Shown here: one piece after another, positions 12,158 through 22,098 of the stretch
Layout: each line of letters begins with the position of its first letter
How positions within the stretch are numbered: the first letter of the stretch is position 1
Assembly (NCBI GenBank): GCA_028280615.1
Contig: JANQLK010000018.1
Location: 52,962 to 116,961, forward strand
Length of the DNA stretch: 64,000 nt
Reading direction: 5' to 3'
Origin: Woeseiaceae bacterium
GTDB lineage: Bacteria > Pseudomonadota > Gammaproteobacteria > Steroidobacterales > Woeseiaceae
Position numbers and translations under genes: made by a program
Notes under the pieces: generated by a model
Seen by the model: the letters and a program-made list of their open reading frames with translations, nothing else
The model's database searches: none
Told to the model about the DNA's origin: nothing

Positions 12158-12622
12158 ATGATCAGAAAACTCCTGGAACAGGTGACGAGTGCCGTCACCG
12201 CGACGTCGCCCGAAGACCCTGCTCGGGAGCGCCAGCATGCCCTCGATCTCGCCACGGCCTGCCTGATGGTCGAGGTGGCACGCGCCGACCACAGTTTCGA
12301 GGAGAGCGAATTCGAGAGCCTGCTGAACCTGCTCGAGCGCCATCTCGAACTCACGCCCGACGAGGCGAACGAACTCGCCAACACAGCCTCCGAACACGCC
12401 GAGGAAGCCGTGGACGTGCACCAGTTCACGAAGAAACTGCACGAACATCTGAGCGAGACGGAGAAAGCGCGCGTCGTGGCGATGCTGTGGCGCGTAGCCT
12501 ACGCGGACGGCCGCCTCGACAAGTTCGAGGACTCGCTGGTGCTCAAAATCAGCGACCTGCTGTACGTAAGCCGTGGCCTCGTGATGCGGCTCAAGCACGA
12601 CGCCGAGGTCGGCGCCCGCTAG
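12158..12622 (+). CDS. TerB-family (tellurite resistance-like) protein
   Basis: LATACLMVEVARADHSFEESEFESLLNLLERH...MLWRVAYADGRLDKFEDSLVLKISDLLYVS TerB-type repeats. Confidence 0.88.
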   Translation: MIRKLLEQVTSAVTATSPEDPARERQHALDLATACLMVEVARADHSFEESEFESLLNLLERHLELTPDEANELANTASEHAEEAVDVHQFTKKLHEHLSETEKARVVAMLWRVAYADGRLDKFEDSLVLKISDLLYVSRGLVMRLKHDAEVGAR

Positions 12623-12627
12623 CGGGC
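12614..12627. terminator. Palindrome GCCCGCTAGCGGGC spanning convergent gene ends
   Basis: Perfect 14-nt palindrome covering the TerB stop codon and reaching the convergent cytochrome stop. Confidence 0.4.
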
Positions 12628-13067
12628 TAGGGATATATCGGGTACGAGTAGGTCGGTATCACGACGTCATAGTGCGGCTGCAGGAACATGACGAGGTCGG
12701 TCAATTCCTGCACCGTCATGTAGCGGTTGTAGACGTACATTTTCGACTCGCCGTCTTCCGACACCTGGTCCTCGGCGTAGCCTTCGGCGAGCTTATGGGA
12801 CGGGTTGATGATCGCGGTCACGAGTTCGCCGTAGGTCGTCACGCGCGTCTTCAGGCCGCCGAGTTCAACGAACGCCTCGTAGCCGGGCACGGGCGGCAGG
12901 TCCTCGCCCGCGATCGTATGGCACTGGTTGCACTGCATGTACAGGAAGGCCTGCCGTCCCGCCTCGGGGTCGCCCTCTGGCAGCACGAAGCCGCGCTCCG
13001 ACATCATGTCGCGTTCGCAGGCCGCGGAAAGGGTCGCCAGCAGGGCCACCAGTGCCATTCGTTTCAT
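12627..13067 (-). CDS. c-type cytochrome, probable lipoprotein
   Basis: LSAAC lipobox; CNQCH heme-binding motif; distal Met region. Confidence 0.88.
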   Translation of the reverse strand: MKRMALVALLATLSAACERDMMSERGFVLPEGDPEAGRQAFLYMQCNQCHTIAGEDLPPVPGYEAFVELGGLKTRVTTYGELVTAIINPSHKLAEGYAEDQVSEDGESKMYVYNRYMTVQELTDLVMFLQPHYDVVIPTYSYPIYP

Positions 13068-13243
13068 TGCGCGTCACCCGTCGAAGGTCCTGATCGATGC
13101 GCAAGAATTATCATAGGTATCGGGCGCTTGCATCAGGGAAAACCGCAGATCCCGGGGTGGACGCGGCGCCGGCTTCCCCCGGCCGGACCACGGCTGCTAT
13201 TCTCGTCCGCGGCGCTACCCGGGAAACGCAAGGAGGCTTAGCG

Positions 13244-13768
13244 ATGCGTCTGTTCTTCCGCCTGTTATTCGCCTTGGCCGCGGCGTGGATGGCCGCCGGT
13301 TGCAGCGACCGTACCGGTGATGCGGGCCCGGCCGGCAACTCGAACGAAGCAGGGACGGCACGGGATGCGGCCGATTCCACGCCATGGCAGGCCGGCCAGG
13401 CGCTCGCCGCCGCCGTCGACGTCGAATGGCGCCTCCTGTCACTGGGCGACAATGTGCTCCTGCCCGGCGACGTCGAGGTTACGATCCGCTTCGAGGGCGA
13501 CGGGTTCAGCGGTCAGGGGCCCTGCAACCGGTACTTCGGCGCGCGCAACACGAACCCGAACCTGCCATCCCTGTTCGGTCCCGTCGGCGCGACGCGGATG
13601 GCTTGCCCGGACACGCAGATGCGGTATGAGGCGCAGTACTTCGAGGCGCTGGGCGGCGTCCGCGCTGCGCGAATCGACGGCGAGCGACTGGTTCTCGACT
13701 GGCAGACCGAAGACGAGCAGGGCGAACTCGTGTTCGTGCGTGTCCTGGCCCCACCCGAGGGGGTCTGA
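13244..13768 (+). CDS. META/HslJ-like domain lipoprotein
   Basis: AAGC lipobox; FSGQGPCNRYFGARN...TRMACPDTQMRYEAQYFEAL typical META domain; ATG at 13244. Confidence 0.88.
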   Translation: MRLFFRLLFALAAAWMAAGCSDRTGDAGPAGNSNEAGTARDAADSTPWQAGQALAAAVDVEWRLLSLGDNVLLPGDVEVTIRFEGDGFSGQGPCNRYFGARNTNPNLPSLFGPVGATRMACPDTQMRYEAQYFEALGGVRAARIDGERLVLDWQTEDEQGELVFVRVLAPPEGV

Positions 13769-13792
13769 CCGGCCGCGACCGGCCGAGCGGCG

Positions 13793-14368
13793 TCAAAAGC
13801 GCAGCTCGGCGCCCAGGGAAAACACCGTGCCGGTCGTGCCGTCCAGGTCGTAGCGCGAGCCGTCGCCCGTGATCGAGAAGCGCTCCGAGAGACCGAAGCG
13901 CACGCCGAGCCCGAAGTACAGGTTGCCGTCCTCGGGCGTTGCGCGAGTCACGCCGTTCAGGTCGGCGTCGCCGTCCCAGAAGAATGCGCCGGCGCGGCCG
14001 AAGATGTCGACGCGCTCGCCCACCGGCAAGCTGCCGACCCCGCCGAGCATGAAGCCGTCGGCCTTGAGCGATACGCGGACCGGCGCGCCGTCGATGTCGA
14101 ACTCCTCTTCGAAACGGCCGAAGTTGTGATAGCCGCCTTCGAGCGCGAAGTAGTCGCTGAATCGCCAGCCCGCGGACAGCCGCCAGGCCGTCGAGTCGTC
14201 GTCGACGTCGAAACCGTCGAAACTCTCACTGAGTTCGGACTGTCCCACGCTCGCGCTGACGAAGAAGCCCGGGTCGGCGCAAGCCATGGCCGGGAAGAGG
14301 GCGCCCAGGATGAGCCCCGGTGCGAGGAGTTTGCAGTGCATGGTCGGTACCTCACGGTCGCTAATCAT
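13793..14368 (-). CDS. Outer-membrane beta-barrel protein (OmpA-like/OmpW-like fold)
   Basis: Signal peptide, alternating barrel strands (GWRFSDYFALEGGYHNFG, LYFGLGVRFGLSERF), C-terminal F (SLGAELRF). Confidence 0.82.
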   Translation of the reverse strand: MISDREVPTMHCKLLAPGLILGALFPAMACADPGFFVSASVGQSELSESFDGFDVDDDSTAWRLSAGWRFSDYFALEGGYHNFGRFEEEFDIDGAPVRVSLKADGFMLGGVGSLPVGERVDIFGRAGAFFWDGDADLNGVTRATPEDGNLYFGLGVRFGLSERFSITGDGSRYDLDGTTGTVFSLGAELRF

Positions 14369-14415
14369 AGAGTCGGCAGTGTCCCGGCGATGCCGCTAAA
14401 CTCGCTGAAGCCTTG

Positions 14416-16248
14416 ATGAAGAACGCTGAAAACCCGGTGAAATCGACGTCCGCGAGCCGATTGCGCATCCGCGACCTCGAAATCGACGTCGCGTCGGGCA
14501 CGCTGTGGCGCGACGGGGCGGTCGTCGATCTGCCCGAGCTGTCGTTTCGCTTGCTTCTGACGCTCGCCGAGCGCGCGCCCGGGCTCGTCAGCAAGGACGA
14601 GCTGATCGAGGCGGTCTGGGGCGATGTCGTCGTGAGCGACGAGACCCTGGCGCAGCGCGCCCGGCTGCTGCGCCAGGCCCTTGGCGACGACGGCAGCGAT
14701 TCGCGCTATTTCACGGCCGTGCGCGGCCGCGGCTACCGGCTTACCGCGCCCGTCGAGGCGATCGATCCGGACCCGCTGGACGTTCGTCACACGCCGGATT
14801 CGCGACGCGGCCCGGCCGCGCTGCTCGCATTCGTCGCGGCGCTCGCGCTCGGAGCGCTCGTGTTCTGGCAGGGCTCGGACAATTTGCGGGACATCGAGCG
14901 CCTCGCCGTCCTACCTTTCAAGGACCTGAGCCGGGACCGGGACTACGGCTTTTTCGCCGATGGCATGCAGGAGGAACTGCTCACCCGGCTCGCGGGAATA
15001 GAGGCCGTCGACGTGCTTTCCCGCAGCTCGGTCGAGCGGTTCCGCGGCACCGAAATCGGCATACCCGATATCGCCGCCGCACTCGACGCCGATGCCGTAA
15101 TCGAAGGCAGCATACGGGTCACGGGCGACGACCTTAGAATCACGGTGCAGCTCATCGACGGTCGCAGCGACCGTCACCTTTGGGCGGACTCGTTCGACGA
15201 CGTGCTGTCGGTAGAGAACATCTTCGACATCCAGCGCCGCGTCGCCGGCGAAATCGCGGCGGCGCTCGCTCTCGAGCGCCCCGCGGAGCCCATGCTGCCG
15301 ACGCAGAGCCTCGACGCCTACAATCGCTACCTGCTCGGCCGCTACCACACGTTCCGGCAGACACCCCGGGATCTCGAACGTGCGGTCCGGAATCTCGAGG
15401 CGGCCATCGACATCGATCCCGAGTTTGCCGAGGCCTACGCGGCGCTGGGCCTGGCGCTGGCGTTCCAGGGCACGAATTACGGCGGAAAGCGGCCGCGCGA
15501 CGTCTATCCGCTCGCGCGTGAGGCGGCGCTCAAGGCGCTGTCGCTCGACGATACGCTGGCCGACGCGCGTTCGTTGTACGCCGAAATTCTTACCTGGTAC
15601 GACTGGTCCTTCGAGCTCGCCGAAAGCGAGTACCGGCGAACGCTCGAGCTGAATCCGCTCAACGTGCTGGGCTATGCGCTGTTCCTGTCATCGCAGGCGC
15701 GACACGATGAGGCCGTCGCGATGGTCGAGCGAGCGCTCGCGGCGACGCCCGGCGACGCTTACGTAAACGTCAACGCGGCCTGGCGCTACCTGCGCGCGGG
15801 CCGGCTGGACGACGCGCTCAAGACGGCCAGGGCGGCCGCGGGACACCCGGACGCCGCCAGCGTATTCGGCCACGTGCTGCTGGAGCGAGGCAATACGGCT
15901 GCCGCAATCGACGTCTTCGAGCGCGACCTTGCCGAGAACGGCCGGAATCCGACCCAGATCGCGAATCTCGCGCACGCGTTGTATGCCGCCGACCGCCGCC
16001 TGGAAGCCGACGCGCTGCTCGAGGAGCTGGTCGCGATGTCCAGGCGGCAATACGTGCCCGCCGTGCAGGTCGCGGCCGTGTACGCTGCGGCCGGAAGAAC
16101 CGACGACACGTTCCAACAGCTCGCCCTGGCGCTCGCGAACCGCGAGCGCGGTCTGATCTTTCTCGGCGTGAACCCGGTTTTTCGCCGCCTGGCCGGCGAC
16201 CCGCGCTACGGTCAACTGCTCGAGCACGTCGGCTTGCCGGTCGAGTGA
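14416..16248 (+). CDS. CadC-like winged-helix regulator with TM, TolB-N-like region and TPR repeats
   Basis: OmpR/PhoB-type wHTH (ELIEAVWGDVVVSDETLAQRARLLRQALGDD...RGRGYRL), TM helix, LPFKDLS...FADGMQEELLTRLA, TPRs. Confidence 0.9.
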   Translation: MKNAENPVKSTSASRLRIRDLEIDVASGTLWRDGAVVDLPELSFRLLLTLAERAPGLVSKDELIEAVWGDVVVSDETLAQRARLLRQALGDDGSDSRYFTAVRGRGYRLTAPVEAIDPDPLDVRHTPDSRRGPAALLAFVAALALGALVFWQGSDNLRDIERLAVLPFKDLSRDRDYGFFADGMQEELLTRLAGIEAVDVLSRSSVERFRGTEIGIPDIAAALDADAVIEGSIRVTGDDLRITVQLIDGRSDRHLWADSFDDVLSVENIFDIQRRVAGEIAAALALERPAEPMLPTQSLDAYNRYLLGRYHTFRQTPRDLERAVRNLEAAIDIDPEFAEAYAALGLALAFQGTNYGGKRPRDVYPLAREAALKALSLDDTLADARSLYAEILTWYDWSFELAESEYRRTLELNPLNVLGYALFLSSQARHDEAVAMVERALAATPGDAYVNVNAAWRYLRAGRLDDALKTARAAAGHPDAASVFGHVLLERGNTAAAIDVFERDLAENGRNPTQIANLAHALYAADRRLEADALLEELVAMSRRQYVPAVQVAAVYAAAGRTDDTFQQLALALANRERGLIFLGVNPVFRRLAGDPRYGQLLEHVGLPVE

Positions 16249-16367
16249 TCCGCGGGATAGCGCATTGGGCTTCACGTCTGGCCTGCAGGGCGAGTGCTGC
16301 TACAATGAGCCGCGACTTCGGACCAGAACGTCGATTGCAGCACTGGACTGGCAGGACTCGGGCATTC

Positions 16368-19145
16368 ATGGGACTCAGGACTAGCCACCGCGCATCTCGC
16401 GGTGGCGGCGGAACATTGCGATGCGTGACCGCTCTCATTCTTCTGGCATTCGGCCTTCTCTCGGCGCCGCTTTCGGCTAACGCCCAATCGGTCCGGCTCT
16501 CCGCCGAGCAGCAGCGCATGCTCGAGCAGCTGCCGCCCGCGCAGCGCGAGCAGGCGTTACGGGCGCTGGAACAGTACGAGACTTCCCGGCCGCAGACGGC
16601 CCCAAGGCCCGTCAGAGAAACGCCATCGACGCAGACGCCGGCCCTGTCCCCCATTCCAGAGATCGCCGAGGAAGAAGAGCTGCGTGCATCGCCCAACAGC
16701 AGCCTCGTCATCCGGATGACGCCGAGGAACGACCTGACCGCACAGCAGCGCGAGGCGCTTGAGCAAAACCAGGTCAAGAGCAGCCTGGTCGGCAACCGCA
16801 GCTACACGCTGGACGACGTCGGCGTGTTGTCCTTGTTCAACGTTCGATTCATTCCGCTGTTGGGCTTGAACGAGGCTGACATCGAAAGACGGCTGCAGGC
16901 AGAGCCGTTGTTGACCGAATTCAACATCGATGTGCGGATTCTAAGCGTCGCCGAGACAGGCGTCGATGCACTCGACTACTTCGGGTACGAGCTGTTCGAA
17001 CCGCACGAGGTCAGCTTCGATCCGCCGATGTCGGGACCCGTGCCCCCCGACTATGTTCTCGGCACGGGCGACACGGTTCGCATTCAGCTCTACGGAAAAG
17101 ACAACCAGGTCCATGAACTGGACGTCACGCGCGACGGCCATTTGAACTTGCCCGAGGTGGGGCCGGTCATCGTCGCCGGGCTGCCGTTCTCGGAGGTTCG
17201 TGAAGAGATCAGGCAGCGTGTAGGCCAAATACTGCTCGGGACGGAAGTCAGTGTAACAATGGGTCAGTTGCGCAACATTCGCGTGTTCGTCGTCGGCGAC
17301 GCGAACCGTCCAGGATCCTATATCGTCAGCAGTCTCGCGACGATGAGCAGCGCGCTGTACCGGAGCGGCGGCATCAGCCGGGTCGGCTCGTTGCGGGACA
17401 TCGAGCTGAAGCGGGACGGCAGGACGGTCGCGACGCTCGATTTGTACGATCTCCTGTTGAAAGGCGACAGTTCCGGCGATGAGCGCCTGATGCCCGGCGA
17501 CGCCGTATTCGTGAACCCGGTCGGCCCGCGGATCAGTATCGGCGGCGCCGTGAACCGGCCGGCGATTTACGAGATGCGAGGCAAGGAATCCCTCGCCGAG
17601 GCCCTGGAGCTTGCCGGCGGTTTGACCGACGACGCCTATGCAAACGGCGCCCGCATCGAGCGGATTTCGGAAGCGCAGCGCCGTGTCGTCGTCTCCATCG
17701 ACGCTGACGGTGATGAAGCGAAGACATCTTCGGTGCGGCCCGGCGACGTGGTTGTTGTCCCCAGAGTCCTGCCGGAAATGGACAATGTGATCACGCTCAT
17801 CGGCCAGGTCGAACGGCCCGGCCCCTACGAGTGGCGCCCCGGCCTCAGGCTGACCGACCTGATCGGTTCTCGTCGCGACCTGAAACCGGCGGCCGACGCT
17901 GGCTACGTGCTCGTTCGGCGTGAAGATGCGGAAACCCGCGAGATCTCCGCTTTGTCTGCCGATCTCGGGCGGGCGCTCGACGCTCCTCAGTCCGAGGCGA
18001 ACATACCACTGAAGCCTCGGGATACAGTCTACGTGTTCAACCAGCAGTTTGACCGCCAGCTGGTCATCGAACCGATTCTCGACGAGCTCACGGCACAATC
18101 CCGTTTCGGCAAGCCGCTCAGGGAGGCCAGCGTCACCGGCAGAGTCAAGGCGCCGGGCGCCTACCCGCTGGAGCCCCGCATGCGCGTCAGTGACCTGCTG
18201 CGAGCCGGGGGCAGCTTGTCCGAAGACGCGTTCACACTGAGCGCCGAGATAGCCCGCTACGAGATCGTCGACGACTCGTACCGGGAGACGGAAATCATCG
18301 ACGTCGATCTTGCCGCGGTCATGGCCGGCGACGCCGCCGCCGACATCGAAATCAGGGAATACGACAATCTGCGCATCAGCCGCCTGCCGCAGTGGGCGGA
18401 AACCTGGTCGGTCACGCTCGAAGGCGAGGTGACCTATCCCGGCGTGTACAGGATAAGGAACGGCGAGACGCTTAGTCAGATCATCGAGCGGGCAGGGGGA
18501 TTGACCGAGGATGCTTTTCCGGCGGGTGCGGTCTTCCTGAGAGAACATCTGAGGCAGCGCGAGCAGGAGCAGATCGAGGTTCTCGCACAGCGCATGGAAG
18601 CCGATCTGACAGCGCTCTCGCTCGAGGATCGCGGTATCGATTCCGCGGATACCCTGTCGACCGGGCAATCGTTGCTGGCACAACTCCGGTCCACGCGGGC
18701 CGTCGGCCGCCTCGTCATCGACCTGGACCCGGATCAGAGTCCGCGGGATAGTGACAGCAGTGACATCGAACTCCGGGACGGCGATCGCCTGCTCGTACCC
18801 AAGAGTCCGGACGAAGTGACCGTGATCGGCGAGACCCAGCAAAATACCTCGCACCTGTACCAGCAAGGGCTTTCGAGGGACGACTACATCGGCCTGAGCG
18901 GCGGACTGACGCGCCGCGCAGACAAGAAGCTGATCTACGTGGTCCGGGCGAGCGGCGCCGTCGCGCACGGCAATCGGTCCAGATGGATCGGAAGGTCGTC
19001 GGGGCTGGAGATTCGCCCCGGCGATACGATCGTCGTTCCGGCAGATACCGACCGCGTCAGGCCGCTGACGCTGTGGACGAACGTTTCCCAGATTCTGTAT
19101 CAGGCGGCGATTGCGGTGGCGGCTGTTCGGACGTTTGATAACTAG
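16368..19145 (+). CDS. Polysaccharide export protein with multiple SLBB domains (large Wza-like)
   Basis: VPPDYVLGTGDTVRIQLYGKDNQVHELDVTRDGHLNLPEVGPVIVAGL plus repeated SLBB motifs (VTLEGEVTYPGVYRIRNGETLSQIIERAGGLTEDAF etc.); start inferred. Confidence 0.92.
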   Translation: MGLRTSHRASRGGGGTLRCVTALILLAFGLLSAPLSANAQSVRLSAEQQRMLEQLPPAQREQALRALEQYETSRPQTAPRPVRETPSTQTPALSPIPEIAEEEELRASPNSSLVIRMTPRNDLTAQQREALEQNQVKSSLVGNRSYTLDDVGVLSLFNVRFIPLLGLNEADIERRLQAEPLLTEFNIDVRILSVAETGVDALDYFGYELFEPHEVSFDPPMSGPVPPDYVLGTGDTVRIQLYGKDNQVHELDVTRDGHLNLPEVGPVIVAGLPFSEVREEIRQRVGQILLGTEVSVTMGQLRNIRVFVVGDANRPGSYIVSSLATMSSALYRSGGISRVGSLRDIELKRDGRTVATLDLYDLLLKGDSSGDERLMPGDAVFVNPVGPRISIGGAVNRPAIYEMRGKESLAEALELAGGLTDDAYANGARIERISEAQRRVVVSIDADGDEAKTSSVRPGDVVVVPRVLPEMDNVITLIGQVERPGPYEWRPGLRLTDLIGSRRDLKPAADAGYVLVRREDAETREISALSADLGRALDAPQSEANIPLKPRDTVYVFNQQFDRQLVIEPILDELTAQSRFGKPLREASVTGRVKAPGAYPLEPRMRVSDLLRAGGSLSEDAFTLSAEIARYEIVDDSYRETEIIDVDLAAVMAGDAAADIEIREYDNLRISRLPQWAETWSVTLEGEVTYPGVYRIRNGETLSQIIERAGGLTEDAFPAGAVFLREHLRQREQEQIEVLAQRMEADLTALSLEDRGIDSADTLSTGQSLLAQLRSTRAVGRLVIDLDPDQSPRDSDSSDIELRDGDRLLVPKSPDEVTVIGETQQNTSHLYQQGLSRDDYIGLSGGLTRRADKKLIYVVRASGAVAHGNRSRWIGRSSGLEIRPGDTIVVPADTDRVRPLTLWTNVSQILYQAAIAVAAVRTFDN

Positions 19146-19203
19146 ACGGAATGCGATCTTGCTGTAGCCCCTCGGCATAGCGGGCCCGTTCTGACAGCGC
19201 TCT

Positions 19204-20463
19204 CTACTCGTCTTCACGCGGATCAGGTTCAGCTTGGCGGCGTCCGGTTGCCAGAGCATTGAGTAGATCCAACATCGTATTCGCGAGGGCATCCCTGTTG
19301 TTGCGCTCAGCTGTCTCGGCCGATTTCCTACCAAATCGCTCGACAAGCTCCGGGCTGTCACGCCACTTCAATACGGTATCGGCAAGCGCCCGCGGTTCCT
19401 CGGGTCGCACCCACTCGCCTGATTCGGTGGATCTCACCATATCGACTGCTTCACCATCCGGCATCGCGATCAGGATGGGCTTGCCCATACCGAACGACTC
19501 GAAGACTTTCGACGGGATCACTTTGGAGAAAACCGGGTCGTTGCGAAGATGGACCAGAGAAACGTCGCAGACGCTCCAGACGTCAGGCATCAACGACTTG
19601 CTCACCGAATCGTGAAACATGACGTTGCGGACTCCTTCGTGCTCGGCTCGCTCTACGAGGCCGGGCTTCTCCGCCCCGTCTCCGACGAGAAGAAAAACGA
19701 TGCCGTTTTCGGATTCGAGTAGTTTTGCTGCATCAATTATGTTGCCGAGCGCATGGGCCATTCCGTGCGTACCGAGATAGCCAACAACGAATGAACCTTG
19801 CACGCCGAGCGCATCTGCCATTGATTCGGACTTCGGCTTCGGACGAAAGCGTGAGAGATCGACGCCGTTGCGCACGACCCGGATTTTTTCCCTATCGACA
19901 CCCCGGCCTACAAGGTCCTCCACAAACGACTGGGTTACCGAGATGATCAAGTCTGCACGCCGGTAAAGGAACAGTTCAAGGTCTTCGATGCGCCGAATCA
20001 GGAACCCTTTCTTCATCACACCGACGGTTACGATCGATGCAGGCCATAGATCTCGTAGCTCGAAAACAAAAGGACGCCGTTTGGCGACGCTGAGCAACCA
20101 TGCGCCCAGGGCCGCGAAGAACTGGGGTGACGTTCCCACGACCACCGAAGGACGAGTCTCGAACAGGCCGAAAACGACGGCAGAAACCATAAAGGACAAG
20201 TAGTCCAGGATCCGCTTTGCGAAGCCGGCGTTGCCGGTAATGTATGTTTTGACACGAACGACCCTGATGCCATCGATGTTCTCGACGAATCGCCAGGCAT
20301 TCGAATATCCGTCGTGGACGATGCCTTTCGGAAAATTTGGAGCGCAGGTAATCACCGTGACTTCAGCGCCAGCCTCTGTCCAGCGCTTCGCGTGCTCGTA
20401 GGTTCTTGACGCCGGCGCATTCACCTCGGGCGGGAAATTGTCTGAGATGAAAAGGATCTTCAC
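19204..20463 (-). CDS. Glycosyltransferase family 4, WbuB-like
   Basis: KILFISDNFPPEVNAPASRTYEHAKRW..., GYLGTHGMAHAL, KVFESFGMGKPIL; start GTG 20463 or TTG 20478. Confidence 0.9.
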   Translation of the reverse strand: MKILFISDNFPPEVNAPASRTYEHAKRWTEAGAEVTVITCAPNFPKGIVHDGYSNAWRFVENIDGIRVVRVKTYITGNAGFAKRILDYLSFMVSAVVFGLFETRPSVVVGTSPQFFAALGAWLLSVAKRRPFVFELRDLWPASIVTVGVMKKGFLIRRIEDLELFLYRRADLIISVTQSFVEDLVGRGVDREKIRVVRNGVDLSRFRPKPKSESMADALGVQGSFVVGYLGTHGMAHALGNIIDAAKLLESENGIVFLLVGDGAEKPGLVERAEHEGVRNVMFHDSVSKSLMPDVWSVCDVSLVHLRNDPVFSKVIPSKVFESFGMGKPILIAMPDGEAVDMVRSTESGEWVRPEEPRALADTVLKWRDSPELVERFGRKSAETAERNNRDALANTMLDLLNALATGRRQAEPDPREDE

Positions 20464-20478
20464 GTCGAGGTCGGCCAA

Positions 20479-22098
20479 CTACCAGGCAAGAGTCAGTTTC
20501 GAGTGGCCGTTCTCGATAGGAACTCTGATTTGTCGGGTGGGTATTGAACGGCCGAACTCGGGGTGCCACGTGGAGTCGACGACACATGGTCGGGAATCTG
20601 CAGTTAGTCGAGCAGATCTATCCTCGCGGGTAAGCACCAACGACTGGTCTACCTCTTCCACTCGAATATCCGGGTGCAGCAGGAGCCTGGATTCTGCTTG
20701 CCGATATGTTCCCGAAATCGAGTCGCTTATCTGTATGGATCGAGTGCCGAGCCGCCAGATTCGTGTGTGACTGACTCTGCCGGGCAGCCGCATGTACCCG
20801 TCATGACTTCCGGAGATCCTCACCTCGTTGGATTCTTGCTTCACCGATTGAGCACAGGGTCTCGCCCTCCGCGCCACGCGGAAGCTTGACCAAACCTCGG
20901 ATGAATCCGAATCGTCCACAATCACTGTGTTGTGAGCACCGGTGCCGCGCTGCCGAAGCCGCTCCGAATTGGCTTCATATGTCGAGCAGCCGGTGTCAAC
21001 GATCCAACGGTCGCCGAACAGCGACAGCTCAAATGACAAAGTATCGGCATGAGCATGGCCCGGAAGATAGTCAGGACCTATCTGGCCGATATCGGCGATG
21101 ATGAATGCTTCCCCCGTGCGGGCACTCACATAGCCGCTGTTTTCGAGGTAGACGCAGGATTTCCCACCTCCGCTGGCCAATCCGAATCGCAAAGCGTAGT
21201 CCCAGAGTTCCTCGGCGCAGGGAGCAATGCCGAATGCGCTGTCGTTTAGAAGGGCGATTTCCCCATCAGGGTGACACATCGACTGGAGCCAATCGAGCAT
21301 CCGAGTCACGGTGGACACGAGGTCTCGGTGAGTTTCAGTCGTGAGCAAGCTATCGAAGGCATTGCCGATATTGAGAATGTCGAGAATGTCTTCGAGCGCA
21401 ATGCAGTGATACATAGGACTTAGTTCGAAGTGTCCGCCATCCTGAAGAATTTGCTCCTGAATCTCCTCGCAGATAATTCGAAGTCCCGTCCCGCGCCATG
21501 TATCCGGTCTGCCCCCTGCGTAAAAACAGCCAGCGAAGTACAGTGCCTTGGCATTCGCGAAAAGGTGATTACCGAGCAGGTGGTATTCGATGTTGCGACT
21601 AAGCCATTCGGCTTGTAATGCCAAGGATCTCAACTGGTTACTAGTAAGGTCACCAGCACCCAAGTGCCACTTGATCCAGTTCACGATTCGAAGCGAAGTC
21701 GGATAGGGCTCCCAGCCAGGTGCGGAGCCAGGTGCGTTTTCCTGAATCCATCGATCAACTATCTCTCTGTGCCATTCAACTCTCTCGACGCTGCCGCGCG
21801 CCGAGAGATCGTCGAAATAGTGCAAGTTGTATTGCAGCAGTCGAAGAGCGGACGGATCAATCCACGCACTCGCGTCGTTAACAGAAACGTTCTGGTTCAG
21901 GAAACGAAACTCGCTCGGCCCCCACATTGACTGCAGACGAGCGGCCGGTTTCTGCCAATTCCCGATCGGTGGTCGCGGAGAGAAACTCGGGAGCTGCGGA
22001 ACCCCTACAGGTCGGATTCGCCGTTTCAGGCGGGACGTGATCTGACGCGGCTTTAGGTGCCGAATCGTATGAAAGTATCGGGACAGCGTGTTGATCAT
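20479..22098 (-). CDS. Heparinase II/III-family protein (alginate lyase-like)
   Basis: Helical toroid N-terminus (LQYNLHYFDDLS, NHLFANAKALYFAGCFY) and heparinase II/III C-terminal domain (GHAHADTLSFELSLFGDRWIVDTGCSTYE). Confidence 0.9.
   Translation of the reverse strand: MINTLSRYFHTIRHLKPRQITSRLKRRIRPVGVPQLPSFSPRPPIGNWQKPAARLQSMWGPSEFRFLNQNVSVNDASAWIDPSALRLLQYNLHYFDDLSARGSVERVEWHREIVDRWIQENAPGSAPGWEPYPTSLRIVNWIKWHLGAGDLTSNQLRSLALQAEWLSRNIEYHLLGNHLFANAKALYFAGCFYAGGRPDTWRGTGLRIICEEIQEQILQDGGHFELSPMYHCIALEDILDILNIGNAFDSLLTTETHRDLVSTVTRMLDWLQSMCHPDGEIALLNDSAFGIAPCAEELWDYALRFGLASGGGKSCVYLENSGYVSARTGEAFIIADIGQIGPDYLPGHAHADTLSFELSLFGDRWIVDTGCSTYEANSERLRQRGTGAHNTVIVDDSDSSEVWSSFRVARRARPCAQSVKQESNEVRISGSHDGYMRLPGRVSHTRIWRLGTRSIQISDSISGTYRQAESRLLLHPDIRVEEVDQSLVLTREDRSARLTADSRPCVVDSTWHPEFGRSIPTRQIRVPIENGHSKLTLAW

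Noticed and set aside
10526-12598. 690-aa minus-strand ORF spanning the PEP-CTERM gene
   Set aside because: Only its last 96 codons (GNAT-like, 10526-10816) look real; the rest is antisense to PEP-CTERM and TerB genes
16941-19361. 806-aa minus-strand ORF opposite the SLBB gene
   Set aside because: Antisense shadow ORF in GC-rich DNA; the plus-strand SLBB protein has clear domain motifs and the antisense product has none
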